Assembly: GCF_014269395.1 (NCBI RefSeq)
Contig: NZ_JACOGK010000026.1
Span: forward strand, 1 to 40,832
Length of the DNA stretch: 40,832 nucleotides
Origin: Megasphaera hominis
GTDB taxonomy: Bacteria; Bacillota; Negativicutes; Veillonellales; Megasphaeraceae
Direction of reading: 5' to 3'
Part shown: positions 33,592 to 40,832 of the stretch, one piece after another
Position numbering within the stretch: position 1 is the first letter of the stretch
Layout of the letters: every line of letters begins with the position of its first letter
Program-made: the position numbers and the translations under genes
Notes under the pieces: model-generated
What the model was told of the DNA's origin: nothing
The model's database searches: none
The model's input: the letters and a program-made list of their open reading frames with translations, nothing else

Positions 33592-33660
33592 ATGATAGGT
33601 GAGCAAAATAAAAAGCAAGCATTTTTTAAGCGTTGTAAATTAAATTTGCAGAAAAAAGCA

Positions 33661-33704
33661 ACAAAAAAGAAGCCGGTCGCACTAGGCAATCAGCTTCTTT
33701 TTTG
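33661..33704 (-). terminator. Terminator of the CoA-transferase/HMGL/MatC operon
   Basis: ACAAAAAAGAAGC (33661-33673) pairs with GCTTCTTTTTTGT (33692-33704), 22 bases after the MatC-type stop codon. A/T tracts lie on both sides, so it may work in both directions. Confidence 0.8.
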
Positions 33705-33725
33705 TTGTTATATTGAGCTTTCATC

Positions 33726-34997
33726 TTACGGGTGGAAGGTAAGATCTGTAATGGCATCGAAGGTTAAGCCGGAAACAACGGCGATTACAAATAATGCACC
33801 TGCAGCCAAGATCAACAATTGAACAAATACTTTTGTCTGTTTTGTAGAGTTGAAGTTTTCAATATTGGTACCCATAGCTGCCAGGATTAAAGCGCCGCCT
33901 GTGGACATTGGCGAAAGGCCAGCCATAGAGCCACCGGAACCAACAGCTGCCATCAGGGCAACCGGGCTGACACCGCCAACCTGGTTTGCAATATCGGCAC
34001 ACATTGGCATCATCGTCGGATAAACAACGCCAAGAGCCGAGCTTACCAGGCTGAGGAGGCCTGCAGAAATGCCCATCAGCGGTGTTGCCGTCGAGCTGGT
34101 CATTATGGAGGAAATGGCAGAACTCATGAGCTTAATGCCACCAACTTTATCGACAACACCGAGCAAGGCACCAACACCTAAAACCATGAGGATTGTGCCC
34201 CAAGGCAGATGTTTCAAGCATTCACCATCTTTGGCTACGCCACAGAGAACCAGAATAGCTGCAGAAGCAAAAGCAGCCAGACCGATATTGATCTTTAATG
34301 CGATCATGAATACCAGCATCATGATAATACCGCTCAAGGAAAACAGCTGATTCTTTGTAAAAGCCGGCAAATCCGCTTCCCGTTCATGTAACGGGGCCTT
34401 CAATTTATAGCCTTTATAGGCTACAAAGACGATGACACCGTACACGAGCGTAATAAGTGTTTGGCAAATCAAGACAGTCATCATGACGCCGCTAAAGCCT
34501 GCTTTAGAAGCTGCGTCCGTAATAATGGCTGCTTCAGGCGTGAGAATTGTCATACGGCCAGCCATCAGGCCTAATTCACCGATGATGGCCAACATTAACG
34601 GATTATAGCCTACCTGAATAGCTGTCGTTACAGCCAGGGCCGGGATAATAGCCAGGGCCGGAATAGCGCCAGGGCCAACGCCGGCTACAACAAAGCCGGC
34701 AATATACATAGCAATTGGCAGTAACCATACACGGTTACCTGTAGCAGCGACGATTTTTTTCGCTAACAGGTCTAGTGCACCTGTATCCTTAATAACAGCA
34801 AACAGTAAGGTAATACCAACTAGGGTACAAAACATAGAACTACTAATGCCACCAATAAGAGTCTTATCGGTCATACCAAAAAGACGAACGCAGATAACAC
34901 CTACAGCCAATGCGACGATACCAACATTTACATGCCGTACAAAGGCTATGATGATGGCTGCGATAAAGAGCAGAAGAGCCAACACATCCATTCCCAT
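33726..34997 (-). CDS. MatC-like dicarboxylate carrier (malonate/C4-dicarboxylate type)
   Basis: The 423-residue membrane protein has about 11-12 helices. The N-terminal half (FVRHVNVGIVALAVGV, GISSSMFCTLVGITLLFAVIKDTGALDLLAKKI) matches the MatC N-terminal domain of malonate and dicarboxylate carriers, and GVGPGAIPALAIIPALA and SGGSMAGLSPMSTGGALILA resemble the paired re-entrant loops of the ion transporter superfamily. It is the last gene of the 37.2-33.7 kb operon, after a CoA-transferase and a lyase whose substrate it presumably imports. AAAGGAGG precedes the ATG. Confidence 0.8.
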   Translation of the reverse strand: MGMDVLALLLFIAAIIIAFVRHVNVGIVALAVGVICVRLFGMTDKTLIGGISSSMFCTLVGITLLFAVIKDTGALDLLAKKIVAATGNRVWLLPIAMYIAGFVVAGVGPGAIPALAIIPALAVTTAIQVGYNPLMLAIIGELGLMAGRMTILTPEAAIITDAASKAGFSGVMMTVLICQTLITLVYGVIVFVAYKGYKLKAPLHEREADLPAFTKNQLFSLSGIIMMLVFMIALKINIGLAAFASAAILVLCGVAKDGECLKHLPWGTILMVLGVGALLGVVDKVGGIKLMSSAISSIMTSSTATPLMGISAGLLSLVSSALGVVYPTMMPMCADIANQVGGVSPVALMAAVGSGGSMAGLSPMSTGGALILAAMGTNIENFNSTKQTKVFVQLLILAAGALFVIAVVSGLTFDAITDLTFHP

Positions 34998-35070
34998 AAT
35001 ACGTTCCTCCTTTAATGATTTTTCGTTAGATCAGCGGGGGAGACAAGCAAGCTTGCATTCACACATTGGC

Positions 35071-35973
35071 TCATTTACCGCAGGGTTCTCCAATATGAAT
35101 CTGGTGGCTGCTAAAATTCCCATCAATAATCGTCGTTTCATACTTTGCTGCTTTGAGCATCTTGTCAAAATCAATGCCCGTTTCCATGCCCATAGACTGG
35201 AACATGTAAATGAGGTCTTCAGAGGCTACGTTGCCCGAGGCACCCGGTGCAAAGGGGCAGCCGCCTAAACCACCTAAGGCAGCCTGTACGTTCGGTACGC
35301 CGGCTTCGATAGAGGCCAGCGTGCAGGCAACGCCCATATCGCGTGTATCATGGAAATGAACTTCCAAATATTCGTCCGGGAATACGCGTTTTACAATAGC
35401 AATAGTGTCACGAACCATCTTAGGATCGGCCTGGCCGATCGTATCAGCGAGGCAGAATTTATGAATACCTGCTTTTACGCCACGACGCATAACGCGCAGT
35501 ACATTTTCTACCGGGGTAATGTCTTCAAAGGGGCACGTAAAGGAAGTAGCCATAGATAAGATGATATCTACATCAGGCAAGGTCTGGCGGATTTCTTCCA
35601 AGCCTTGGAGCGATTCTTCTACAGTCCGGTTAATGTTGGCTTTGTTGTGGGATTCGCTTACGGAAATAACCGTATCAATCTTTTTCAGGCCTGCTTTTAC
35701 GGCTGCTTTGGCGCCATAGAGATTCGGTACGAGGGCAAAGAAATCAATGCCTTTATCACCATGTTTTTCCAGTGTCCGGGAAACGACTTCCTGAATATCT
35801 TTCATCTGCGGAATCGCCTTCGGATGGACGAAGGAACCAATTTCCATGGATTTTACACCGGCATCGACGAGCATATCGATAACCTTAAGCTTTTCTTCTG
35901 TAGGAATAAATTCTTTTACATTCTGAAACCCATCGCGCGGGCCAACTTCTACGAAATTTATTTTCTGTGCCAT
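35071..35973 (-). CDS. HMG-CoA lyase family enzyme
   Basis: The 300-residue protein has FVEVGPRDGFQN (7-18) with Arg13 and Asp14, SVSESHN, the metal-binding HFHDTRD with His206 and His208, and GGLGGCPFAPGASGN with Cys239 and Asn248. The active-site set for cleaving a 3-hydroxyacyl-CoA is complete. It differs from the operon B copy in the substrate-side stretch (GFQNVKEF for GLQNEKTL) and in TSFTCPFEDIT, so a different substrate is likely. It lies between a subgroup 1 CoA-transferase gene and a MatC-type carrier gene. AAGGAGG precedes the ATG. The exact reaction is not determined. Confidence 0.85.
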   Translation of the reverse strand: MAQKINFVEVGPRDGFQNVKEFIPTEEKLKVIDMLVDAGVKSMEIGSFVHPKAIPQMKDIQEVVSRTLEKHGDKGIDFFALVPNLYGAKAAVKAGLKKIDTVISVSESHNKANINRTVEESLQGLEEIRQTLPDVDIILSMATSFTCPFEDITPVENVLRVMRRGVKAGIHKFCLADTIGQADPKMVRDTIAIVKRVFPDEYLEVHFHDTRDMGVACTLASIEAGVPNVQAALGGLGGCPFAPGASGNVASEDLIYMFQSMGMETGIDFDKMLKAAKYETTIIDGNFSSHQIHIGEPCGK

Positions 35974-36006
35974 AACAACGGCCTCCTTATCGCAAGTATC
36001 ACGTAA

Positions 36007-37203
36007 TTAAATAACCTTTTCTTCCTGTAATTTCTTCAAAGCGGCTTCATCCAAGCCAAGCAGGTCACCATAGACAGCTGCATTATCCTGGCCCAATTCC
36101 GGTGCAGGAACGGAAATATCCAGTTTTGTATCCATCAATTTGATCGGATTGCCATTTACCTTCATATCGCCAATTACAGGGTGATGTAACGGTACAAACA
36201 TTTCACGGGCACCGGCAATATGAGGATCCGTTGTAACATGGGGCAAATCGTTAATCGGAGCGGCCGGTACGCCAGCTGCCAAGATCATGTCTACAGCTTC
36301 TTTAATCGTGTACTGAGAGCTCCAAGCTTCGACGATCGGTTTCAAGGCCGCATGGTTTTCGCAACGTTTCAGGTTTGTTTCAAAACGCGGATCCGTTAAC
36401 AGTTCTGGCTGTTTGAATACTTTATTGCAAAGCAGGGTAAATAGCTTATCGTTGCCGCAGCCAATAACGAACAGTCCATCTTTCGCTTTGAAGGAATCGT
36501 ACGGATAAGCAGAAGCATAGCGGTTGCCCATCAATTCAGGCTGTTTGCCCGAAGCGAAGAAACGCTGAATGCCAATTTCCAAGCTGGATACGACGGAATC
36601 TACGAGAGCTACGTCGACACGCTGGCCTCTACCAGTAAGTTCCCGTGCATGCAGTGCCATAAGGATACCAATGGTCAGGTTCATGCCGCCAAGAACATCG
36701 CCCATAGCATTCCCTACACGTAAGGGATGACCGCCCGGTTCACCGGTAATACTCATCAGACCGCCAGTTGCCTGAGCGATAATATCATAACCAGGGCGCT
36801 TAGAATCCGGGCCATAGCAGCCAAATCCGGATACAGCACCGTAGATGATTCTCGGATTTACTTCTTTCAATACGTCGTAACCAACGCCCATTTTATCCAT
36901 AACACCGGGACGGTAATTTTCGACGACTACATCGGCTTTCTTAACCATCTGCTTGAACATTTCCTTGCCTTTATCGCTCTTTAAGTTCAAGGTAACGCCT
37001 TTTTTACCACGGTTTACGTTGGCATAATACATGCTGGCACCATTTTTCAATGGGCCGAAAGCACGTGTATCATCACCGCGGCCAGGGATTTCAATTTTAA
37101 TGACCTTGGCACCATAGTCGGCCAGCATCATCGTGCAGTACGGACCTGCCAGTACACGTGTCAAATCGAGAACTACGATATCCTGTAAAGCTTTTGTTGC
37201 CAT
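36007..37203 (-). CDS. CaiB/BaiF family III CoA-transferase (subgroup 1)
   Basis: The 398-residue protein has LQDIVVLDLTRVLAGPY and the catalytic Asp169 in VGNAMGDVLGGM. It is closest to the operon A CoA-transferase (7823-9022) yet is paired with an HMG-CoA-lyase-like gene, as the subgroup 2 enzyme is in operon B. It probably loads CoA onto the substrate of that lyase. The ATG at 37203 has AGGAGA upstream; the longer frame to 37236 would start before the ribosome site. First gene of its operon, with a well-formed promoter about 100 bases upstream. Confidence 0.9.
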   Translation of the reverse strand: MATKALQDIVVLDLTRVLAGPYCTMMLADYGAKVIKIEIPGRGDDTRAFGPLKNGASMYYANVNRGKKGVTLNLKSDKGKEMFKQMVKKADVVVENYRPGVMDKMGVGYDVLKEVNPRIIYGAVSGFGCYGPDSKRPGYDIIAQATGGLMSITGEPGGHPLRVGNAMGDVLGGMNLTIGILMALHARELTGRGQRVDVALVDSVVSSLEIGIQRFFASGKQPELMGNRYASAYPYDSFKAKDGLFVIGCGNDKLFTLLCNKVFKQPELLTDPRFETNLKRCENHAALKPIVEAWSSQYTIKEAVDMILAAGVPAAPINDLPHVTTDPHIAGAREMFVPLHHPVIGDMKVNGNPIKLMDTKLDISVPAPELGQDNAAVYGDLLGLDEAALKKLQEEKVI

Positions 37204-37301
37204 AAAAGAACACTCTCCTCTTCTAAAAAAATACATACAGTAAGCATACGTTTAGACCACACGTTACAATGGGAAGTTGCATCGTTCTTCCCTACGCCTG
37301 C

Positions 37302-37331
37302 ATTATACAAGATACCGCTTATGTATATCAA
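37302..37331 (-). promoter_or_regulatory. Sigma-A-type promoter of the CoA-transferase/HMGL/MatC operon
   Basis: On the minus strand TTGATA (37326-37331) and TATAAT (37302-37307) are 18 bp apart. No sigma-54 (GG-N10-GC) element was found nearby, although PrpR-like genes adjoin. Confidence 0.6.
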
Positions 37332-37338
37332 ATTGCAT

Positions 37339-37403
37339 GTTTATTTGTAATTGTATGATTGTGCATTTTTATGTTTATATGTGTTTTACGTTTTATTTGT
37401 TAT
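37339..37403. repeat. Direct repeats upstream of the promoter, possible activator sites
   Basis: GTTTATTTGTAAT (37339-37351) and GTTTTATTTGTTAT (37390-37403) lie about five helical turns apart, just upstream of the -35. Between them are further TTTATNTG-like and TGCA elements. The whole stretch 37237-37620 is AT-rich and otherwise holds no gene. Position and phasing fit binding by an activator such as the PrpR-like protein. Confidence 0.4.
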
Positions 37404-37621
37404 TTCATTTAAACCGGAGTTATATTCCACCTTAATCGACTGTATTTTAATAAAATGTGTTTAATATTATATATTTCTGTCCAATTTGATCAATACAGTT
37501 CGTGCACACTTTTCAGTTTTCAAAAATTTAATTAAAGCAATAGACAATTAAGTCGTTAGAAATGGCTTATTTTCAGATTATGCATAGCAAACCGACTAGT
37601 ATATCTGTCTGTTTTTTAAAA

Positions 37622-37660
37622 AAAGAAAGAGCAACCGGATCATCCGGTTGCTCTTTCTTT
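37622..37660. terminator. Strong intrinsic terminator after the PrpR-like gene
   Basis: An 18-bp perfect stem (37622-37639 with 37643-37660) with a TCA loop has A and T tracts at its ends. It stops minus-strand transcription from the PrpR-like gene before the downstream operon promoter. Confidence 0.9.
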
Positions 37661-37677
37661 ATACAGATCAATGACAA

Positions 37678-39591
37678 TTAATTGTTCATATTATTTATTT
37701 TAATATCATATTTTTTCATTTTATTATATAAAGTACTACGACTGCAATTTAACATTCGTGCAGCTTTTGAAATATTAAATTGGCATGAGCTCAATGCTTC
37801 TATGACGGCAGCCTTATTCCATTTATCGAAAGTAACTTTTTCATTTATTAGCTGTGATGAAGAATCAATAGGCAATGCCGGTATAATTTCTTCCACAGCC
37901 ATGCCATTTTTTAGCAACACACAGACACGCTCTACTACATTAGATACTTCATGCGCATTCCCTTTCCAGGTATACCCTTGCAAGTATTTTTCTATGGTCT
38001 GAACCTCCTTTGCATACTGACGATATTCGGATCCCAAAAAGAAATGGAAACGATTTTCGCAAAGCATACGCCAATCATCGCCTCTATCGCGCAATGGTGG
38101 AATTTTTAAAGTCAAAACGCTCAGCTCATACATTAGCTCTCCCAAAAATTCCCCTTCACGCACGCGTTCATTCAAATCATACCGCGTCGCCGCAATAATG
38201 CGAACATCAATAGGAATGACATGATCACTGCCTAAGCGTCGTACTTCCCGGGATTCAATTACGCGTACGAGCAGGCTTTGAATCATCTTTGGTGCTGAAG
38301 CCACCTTATCCAAAAATAACGTTCCTCCATGCGCCCTTTCAAAAGCACTCTCCTGATATCCTTTATTGCCAAACGGAGAAGCACCGTCTTCATAGCCTAC
38401 CAATTCTGCCTGCAAGGCTCTGGCAGAATAATTATCACAATCGACCGTAACAAAAGGGCCTTTACTCCGTTTGCTCGCATGATGAATAGAATGGGCAAAC
38501 ATTTCCTTCCCTGAACCTAATTCTCCTTGAAGAAGAATGGATGAGTTTGTCTTAGCATAGCTTTTAGCCATGCGTATAGTACGCTGAAATGCTCTCGATT
38601 CGCCTATCATATCCGTGAAGCGATACCGTGAGGCAAGGCCCTTACGGTGTAAACGACTGCGGATCTTCTGTTCGCTCGTATGGACCGATTCAATGTCCCG
38701 GAAGGTAGCTACTACGCCTTCTACTTTATCATCAATAATGATCGGCACGCGATTCGTATTGATAATCGTGTTGCCTACTTTCATGAGCTCGTCAATTTCC
38801 TTTTCGCCCGACCGCAAAACCGACGGAAGCTTCGTTTCCGGTAATATTTCTTCAATCTTCTTCCCTTCGTAAGGCTTATTTTTCAAGGGGAGCATTTCAT
38901 CAGCCTGACGGTTTACAACTTCTACGTAGCCTTGCCGGTCAATGGCAATGATGCCATCGTGCGTGTAGTTAAAGATCGTTTCATAGCGCTCAAGGCGCAA
39001 TTTTAGCGCTCGTCTGCGCCGCTCTCCGTCGGTGATCGATTTTAATAATTGTTTTGCAGCGCTTAATGCTAGTTCTATATCTTCTCTATTATTTTCTAAG
39101 GTAACATATTTCAAATTATGCTTTTCTGCATATATTTTTGTCAGTACCCCGCCAATGCCATACACGCAACCATCGCGCAGAGCTGCCTTAACGGCCTCTT
39201 CCGCACTTTCTTCATCAGAGAAGCGATAATAACGTGCATCTACATTCATTAGATAACAAAGTGACCGAACATTTTCCTGAATTTCCGGTACAGAAAAGAA
39301 AGCTATCGGTTCTTGAATGCCCCGGATTTTTTCAAAGGCATTGATATAGCAGCCACTAGTCAGTTTTGTCGCAATAATGGGGACGTTAGTGAAGTACTGC
39401 CTAAGTAAATAAACGCTGCCGCCTCGGCTAATAACTACTTTCGTACCATTGCGTAACCCTTCTTCTACATATTTCTTTGCCGCTTCCAAATAGGACACTT
39501 TAATGCTGACATCCATATTCCGTTCTAAAACAATTTCTTGTGCCCGTTCTGCCAGTTGCTCAGATGGGGCTATAAATAAAATTGCCGCCAA
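37678..39591 (-). CDS. PrpR-type regulator with degenerate sigma-54 AAA+ domain
   Basis: The ~637-residue protein has a PrpR N-terminal sensor domain (about 8-190), a PAS domain (about 205-305), an AAA+ domain (about 327-555) and a Fis-type helix-turn-helix (NISKAARMLNCSRSTLYNKMKKYDI, about 609-633; numbering from a GTG at 39600). Walker A (GELGSGKE) is intact. The sigma-54 contact loop GAFTGA is replaced by GASPFG, the Walker B acidic pair is Asp-Lys (LFLDKV) instead of Asp-Glu, and the sensor II stretch reads GNAHEVSN instead of GNVRELxN. It should therefore not open sigma-54 promoters and probably acts as a sigma-A regulator, as TyrR does. I prefer a TTG start at 39591, seven bases after GAGGTGA; the GTG at 39600 is inside that site. 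It probably controls the adjoining CoA-transferase/HMGL/MatC operon. Confidence 0.85.
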   Translation of the reverse strand: MAAILFIAPSEQLAERAQEIVLERNMDVSIKVSYLEAAKKYVEEGLRNGTKVVISRGGSVYLLRQYFTNVPIIATKLTSGCYINAFEKIRGIQEPIAFFSVPEIQENVRSLCYLMNVDARYYRFSDEESAEEAVKAALRDGCVYGIGGVLTKIYAEKHNLKYVTLENNREDIELALSAAKQLLKSITDGERRRRALKLRLERYETIFNYTHDGIIAIDRQGYVEVVNRQADEMLPLKNKPYEGKKIEEILPETKLPSVLRSGEKEIDELMKVGNTIINTNRVPIIIDDKVEGVVATFRDIESVHTSEQKIRSRLHRKGLASRYRFTDMIGESRAFQRTIRMAKSYAKTNSSILLQGELGSGKEMFAHSIHHASKRSKGPFVTVDCDNYSARALQAELVGYEDGASPFGNKGYQESAFERAHGGTLFLDKVASAPKMIQSLLVRVIESREVRRLGSDHVIPIDVRIIAATRYDLNERVREGEFLGELMYELSVLTLKIPPLRDRGDDWRMLCENRFHFFLGSEYRQYAKEVQTIEKYLQGYTWKGNAHEVSNVVERVCVLLKNGMAVEEIIPALPIDSSSQLINEKVTFDKWNKAAVIEALSSCQFNISKAARMLNCSRSTLYNKMKKYDIKINNMNN

Positions 39592-39764
39592 AATACTCAC
39601 CTCATATAGATACTCGTTTTCCTCATTATATCACTTGGTCGGGAGACCCCTAAAATTCCCGCATCACGTCAGCCCCTGCAAAAGTCTAAGGACACGCGAT
39701 CTGTCACAGTCCGTCCTCACCAAGTACGTAACAGCGAATAACCAGGCCATCTGCCTGCTGCAAT

Positions 39765-40673
39765 TTATTTCATATTCGTAATCCTTATATTGAACTCTTC
39801 CATCTTTTTATAAAGAGTGCTGCGGCTGCACTTTAATAACCGGGCTGTACGGGAAACGTTCAGTTGATTGACAGAGAGTGCTTTTATGATGGCTTCGCGG
39901 CTCCACCGTTCCAAGGTGACATCTGTTTCCTTCGGTTCCGTTTCTTTGGGTTTCAGGCGCGGCAACGTAGAGAGGATATCTTCTACGGCAACACCATTAG
40001 TCAAGAGAACACCTACGCGTTCGACAAAATTTGACAGTTGCCGCACATTTCCTTTCCAGTTATAGCCCTCCATGTGCTGTTCAATGGCTAGTATTTTATC
40101 TTCGTACTTACGGTAGTCGGCACCAAAGAAATGATGAAACCATTCATTGCATAGTAATAGTGAATCTCCTGCGCGTTCCCGCAAAGGTGGAATTTCCAGC
40201 GTTAGAACGCCTAGCATATAGTATAGTTCTTCAAGAAAATTTTCATCTTCAATTTCTTCAAAAATAGCCGGATTCGTCGAGGCAATGATCCGCACGTCTA
40301 CGGGGATCACATGATCGCCGCCCATGCGGCGGACTTCTTTATCCTCCAGGATGCGCAATAAAACAGCCTGCACTTCTAATGGAGCTGCTTCCACTTTATC
40401 AAGGAACAAAGTACCGCCATGTGCTAATTCAAAGGCTCCTTCTTTACGGCCTTTATTGCCAAAGGGACCATAGCCGTTTTCATACCCCTGTAATTCGGCC
40501 AGCAGAGCAGCAGACGAAATATTGGCGCAGTTTAAGGTAACTAAGGGATGATTACGCCGTTGGCTTTCCCGATGGATGGAATGGGCAAACATTTCTTTTC
40601 CCGTACCGATTTCTCCAATGAGCATAATATTGGACGTGTACTTTGCATAGCTCTTAGCAATCCGGATGTGCAC
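39765..40673 (-). pseudogene. Second PrpR-like regulator, 5' part removed by IS insertion
   Basis: About 302 codons remain, from just before Walker A (GEIGTGKE) to the Fis-type helix-turn-helix (NVSRTARLLKCSRSTLYKKMEEFNI). It aligns collinearly with the 37678-39591 protein from IRxAKSYAK onward. It shares the loss of GAFTGA (GYGPFG) and the Asp-Lys Walker B (LFLDKV) but keeps a normal sensor II stretch (GNVRQLSN). The frame runs on upstream into the IS terminal sequence. The sensor and PAS domains are missing from the window, so any product from the internal GTG at 40673 would lack signal input. If the 5' part survives it lies beyond the IS. Confidence 0.8.
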
Positions 40674-40674
40674 G

Positions 40675-40832
40675 TGGTATGCTAAAGTTGGACATGGAGG
40701 GGGTAGAAATTGGATACTAAATGTAGTAATCTTGGATAAAAGATTTTCTAATTAGTATCCGATGCCCTCAATTGTTAGATGGGAGGTTGCCACGTGAAAT
40801 TAACGAAAGAACAACGATTAGAAATAGGTCGC
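40675..40832 (+). mobile_element. Left end of an IS3-family insertion sequence
   Basis: The PrpR-like homology stops at about 40671, and IS-like sequence with GTTGGACA near the tip (40687-40694) begins; the exact junction lies between about 40668 and 40680. A nested hairpin follows (GGATACTAA 40712-40720 with TTAGTATCC 40752-40760, plus AATCTT/AAGATT inside), then the OrfA start. Such hairpins commonly protect IS elements from outside transcription. Confidence 0.65.
40794..40832 (+). CDS. IS3-family transposase OrfA, N-terminus (partial)
   Basis: GTG at 40794 with GGGAGG upstream opens a frame that runs off the window after 13 codons. The start, [M/V]KLTKEQRLEIGR, is typical of OrfA helix-turn-helix proteins of IS3-family (IS150-like) elements. 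Confidence 0.65.
   Translation, partial: MKLTKEQRLEIGR

Noticed and set aside
37237..37620. Sigma-54 promoter for the operon next to the PrpR-like genes
   Set aside because: I looked for GG-N10-GC with TGGCAC/TTGCA character on both strands and found none; a sigma-A-type promoter is present and the regulators lack GAFTGA.
1..40832. CRISPR arrays, tRNA or rRNA genes, prophage
   Set aside because: No regularly spaced repeats, no tRNA-like cloverleaf or rRNA sequence and no phage structural or integrase genes were seen in any intergenic space.
1..40832. A proven composite transposon
   Set aside because: The terminal repeats visible at the two ends do not align well (about 25 bases to GACA on the left, a different tip on the right), and each element is only partly in the window, so identity cannot be claimed.

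Overview
The window reads as a chromosomal accessory region of an anaerobic, low-to-moderate-GC Firmicute. A Megasphaera-like member of the Negativicutes is the best guess, with moderate confidence. The reasons are ferredoxin-linked 2-oxoacid oxidoreductases, coding GC that looks near 50% by eye with AT-rich intergenic DNA, GGAGG-type ribosome sites, and an almost total focus on organic-acid and CoA chemistry. No rRNA, tRNA, CRISPR or phage genes were seen. Fragments of IS3-family insertion sequences lie at both ends, in the same orientation, and each abuts a broken regulator gene.

Layout. (1) 1-4850: an IS right end cutting a lysR gene, an AEC-type exporter, then a LysR gene divergent from an aldolase plus D-2-hydroxyacid dehydrogenase pair. 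(2) 4891-16526, minus strand: a probable 12-gene operon (operon A). In transcription order it encodes a GntP permease, a two-subunit UxaA-type dehydratase, an IlvD/Edd dehydratase, a four-subunit 2-oxoacid:ferredoxin oxidoreductase, a family III CoA-transferase, an aminotransferase, an aspartate-dehydrogenase-like protein and a D-2-hydroxyacid dehydrogenase. (3) 16803-20834: two tandem LysR genes, a D-malate/tartrate dehydrogenase gene (dmlA/ttuC type) and another LysR. (4) 20835-21255: a GC-rich structured island of unknown class, which I think is a non-coding RNA. (5) 21256-29012, minus strand: operon B, with an amidohydrolase/deacetylase, a CitT-type antiporter, a second ferredoxin oxidoreductase, a CoA-transferase and an HMG-CoA-lyase-family enzyme, preceded by divergent MarR and LysR genes. 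(6) 30891-33514, minus: a YfcC-family carrier and a CoA-transferase. (7) 33726-37203, minus: a CoA-transferase, an HMG-CoA-lyase-family enzyme and a MatC-type carrier. (8) 37678-40673: two PrpR-like enhancer-binding-protein relatives, the second cut by the right-hand IS.

How the genes fit together. Each block pairs an organic-acid carrier with a CoA-transferase, which activates an acid without ATP, and then a carbon-carbon lyase and/or a ferredoxin-dependent 2-oxoacid dehydrogenase. In operon B the lyase could release a 2-oxoacid, the oxidoreductase could turn it into acyl-CoA plus reduced ferredoxin, and the transferase could pass that CoA to the next substrate molecule. This would be a self-priming CoA cycle with acid export through the CitT-type antiporter. 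Operon A looks built to dehydrate polyhydroxy acids to 2-oxo-3-deoxy acids and oxidise them. Substrates are not determined by the sequence.

The most unusual observations are: two PrpR-like regulators whose AAA+ domains have lost the sigma-54 GAFTGA loop and the Walker B glutamate; the closed CoA-cycle gene set; clusters of an AATATT-centred motif at two operon A control regions; a 31-bp palindrome next to the IS-broken lysR; a hairpin-containing 22-codon leader ORF before the second oxidoreductase; and the structured island near 21.0-21.14 kb.
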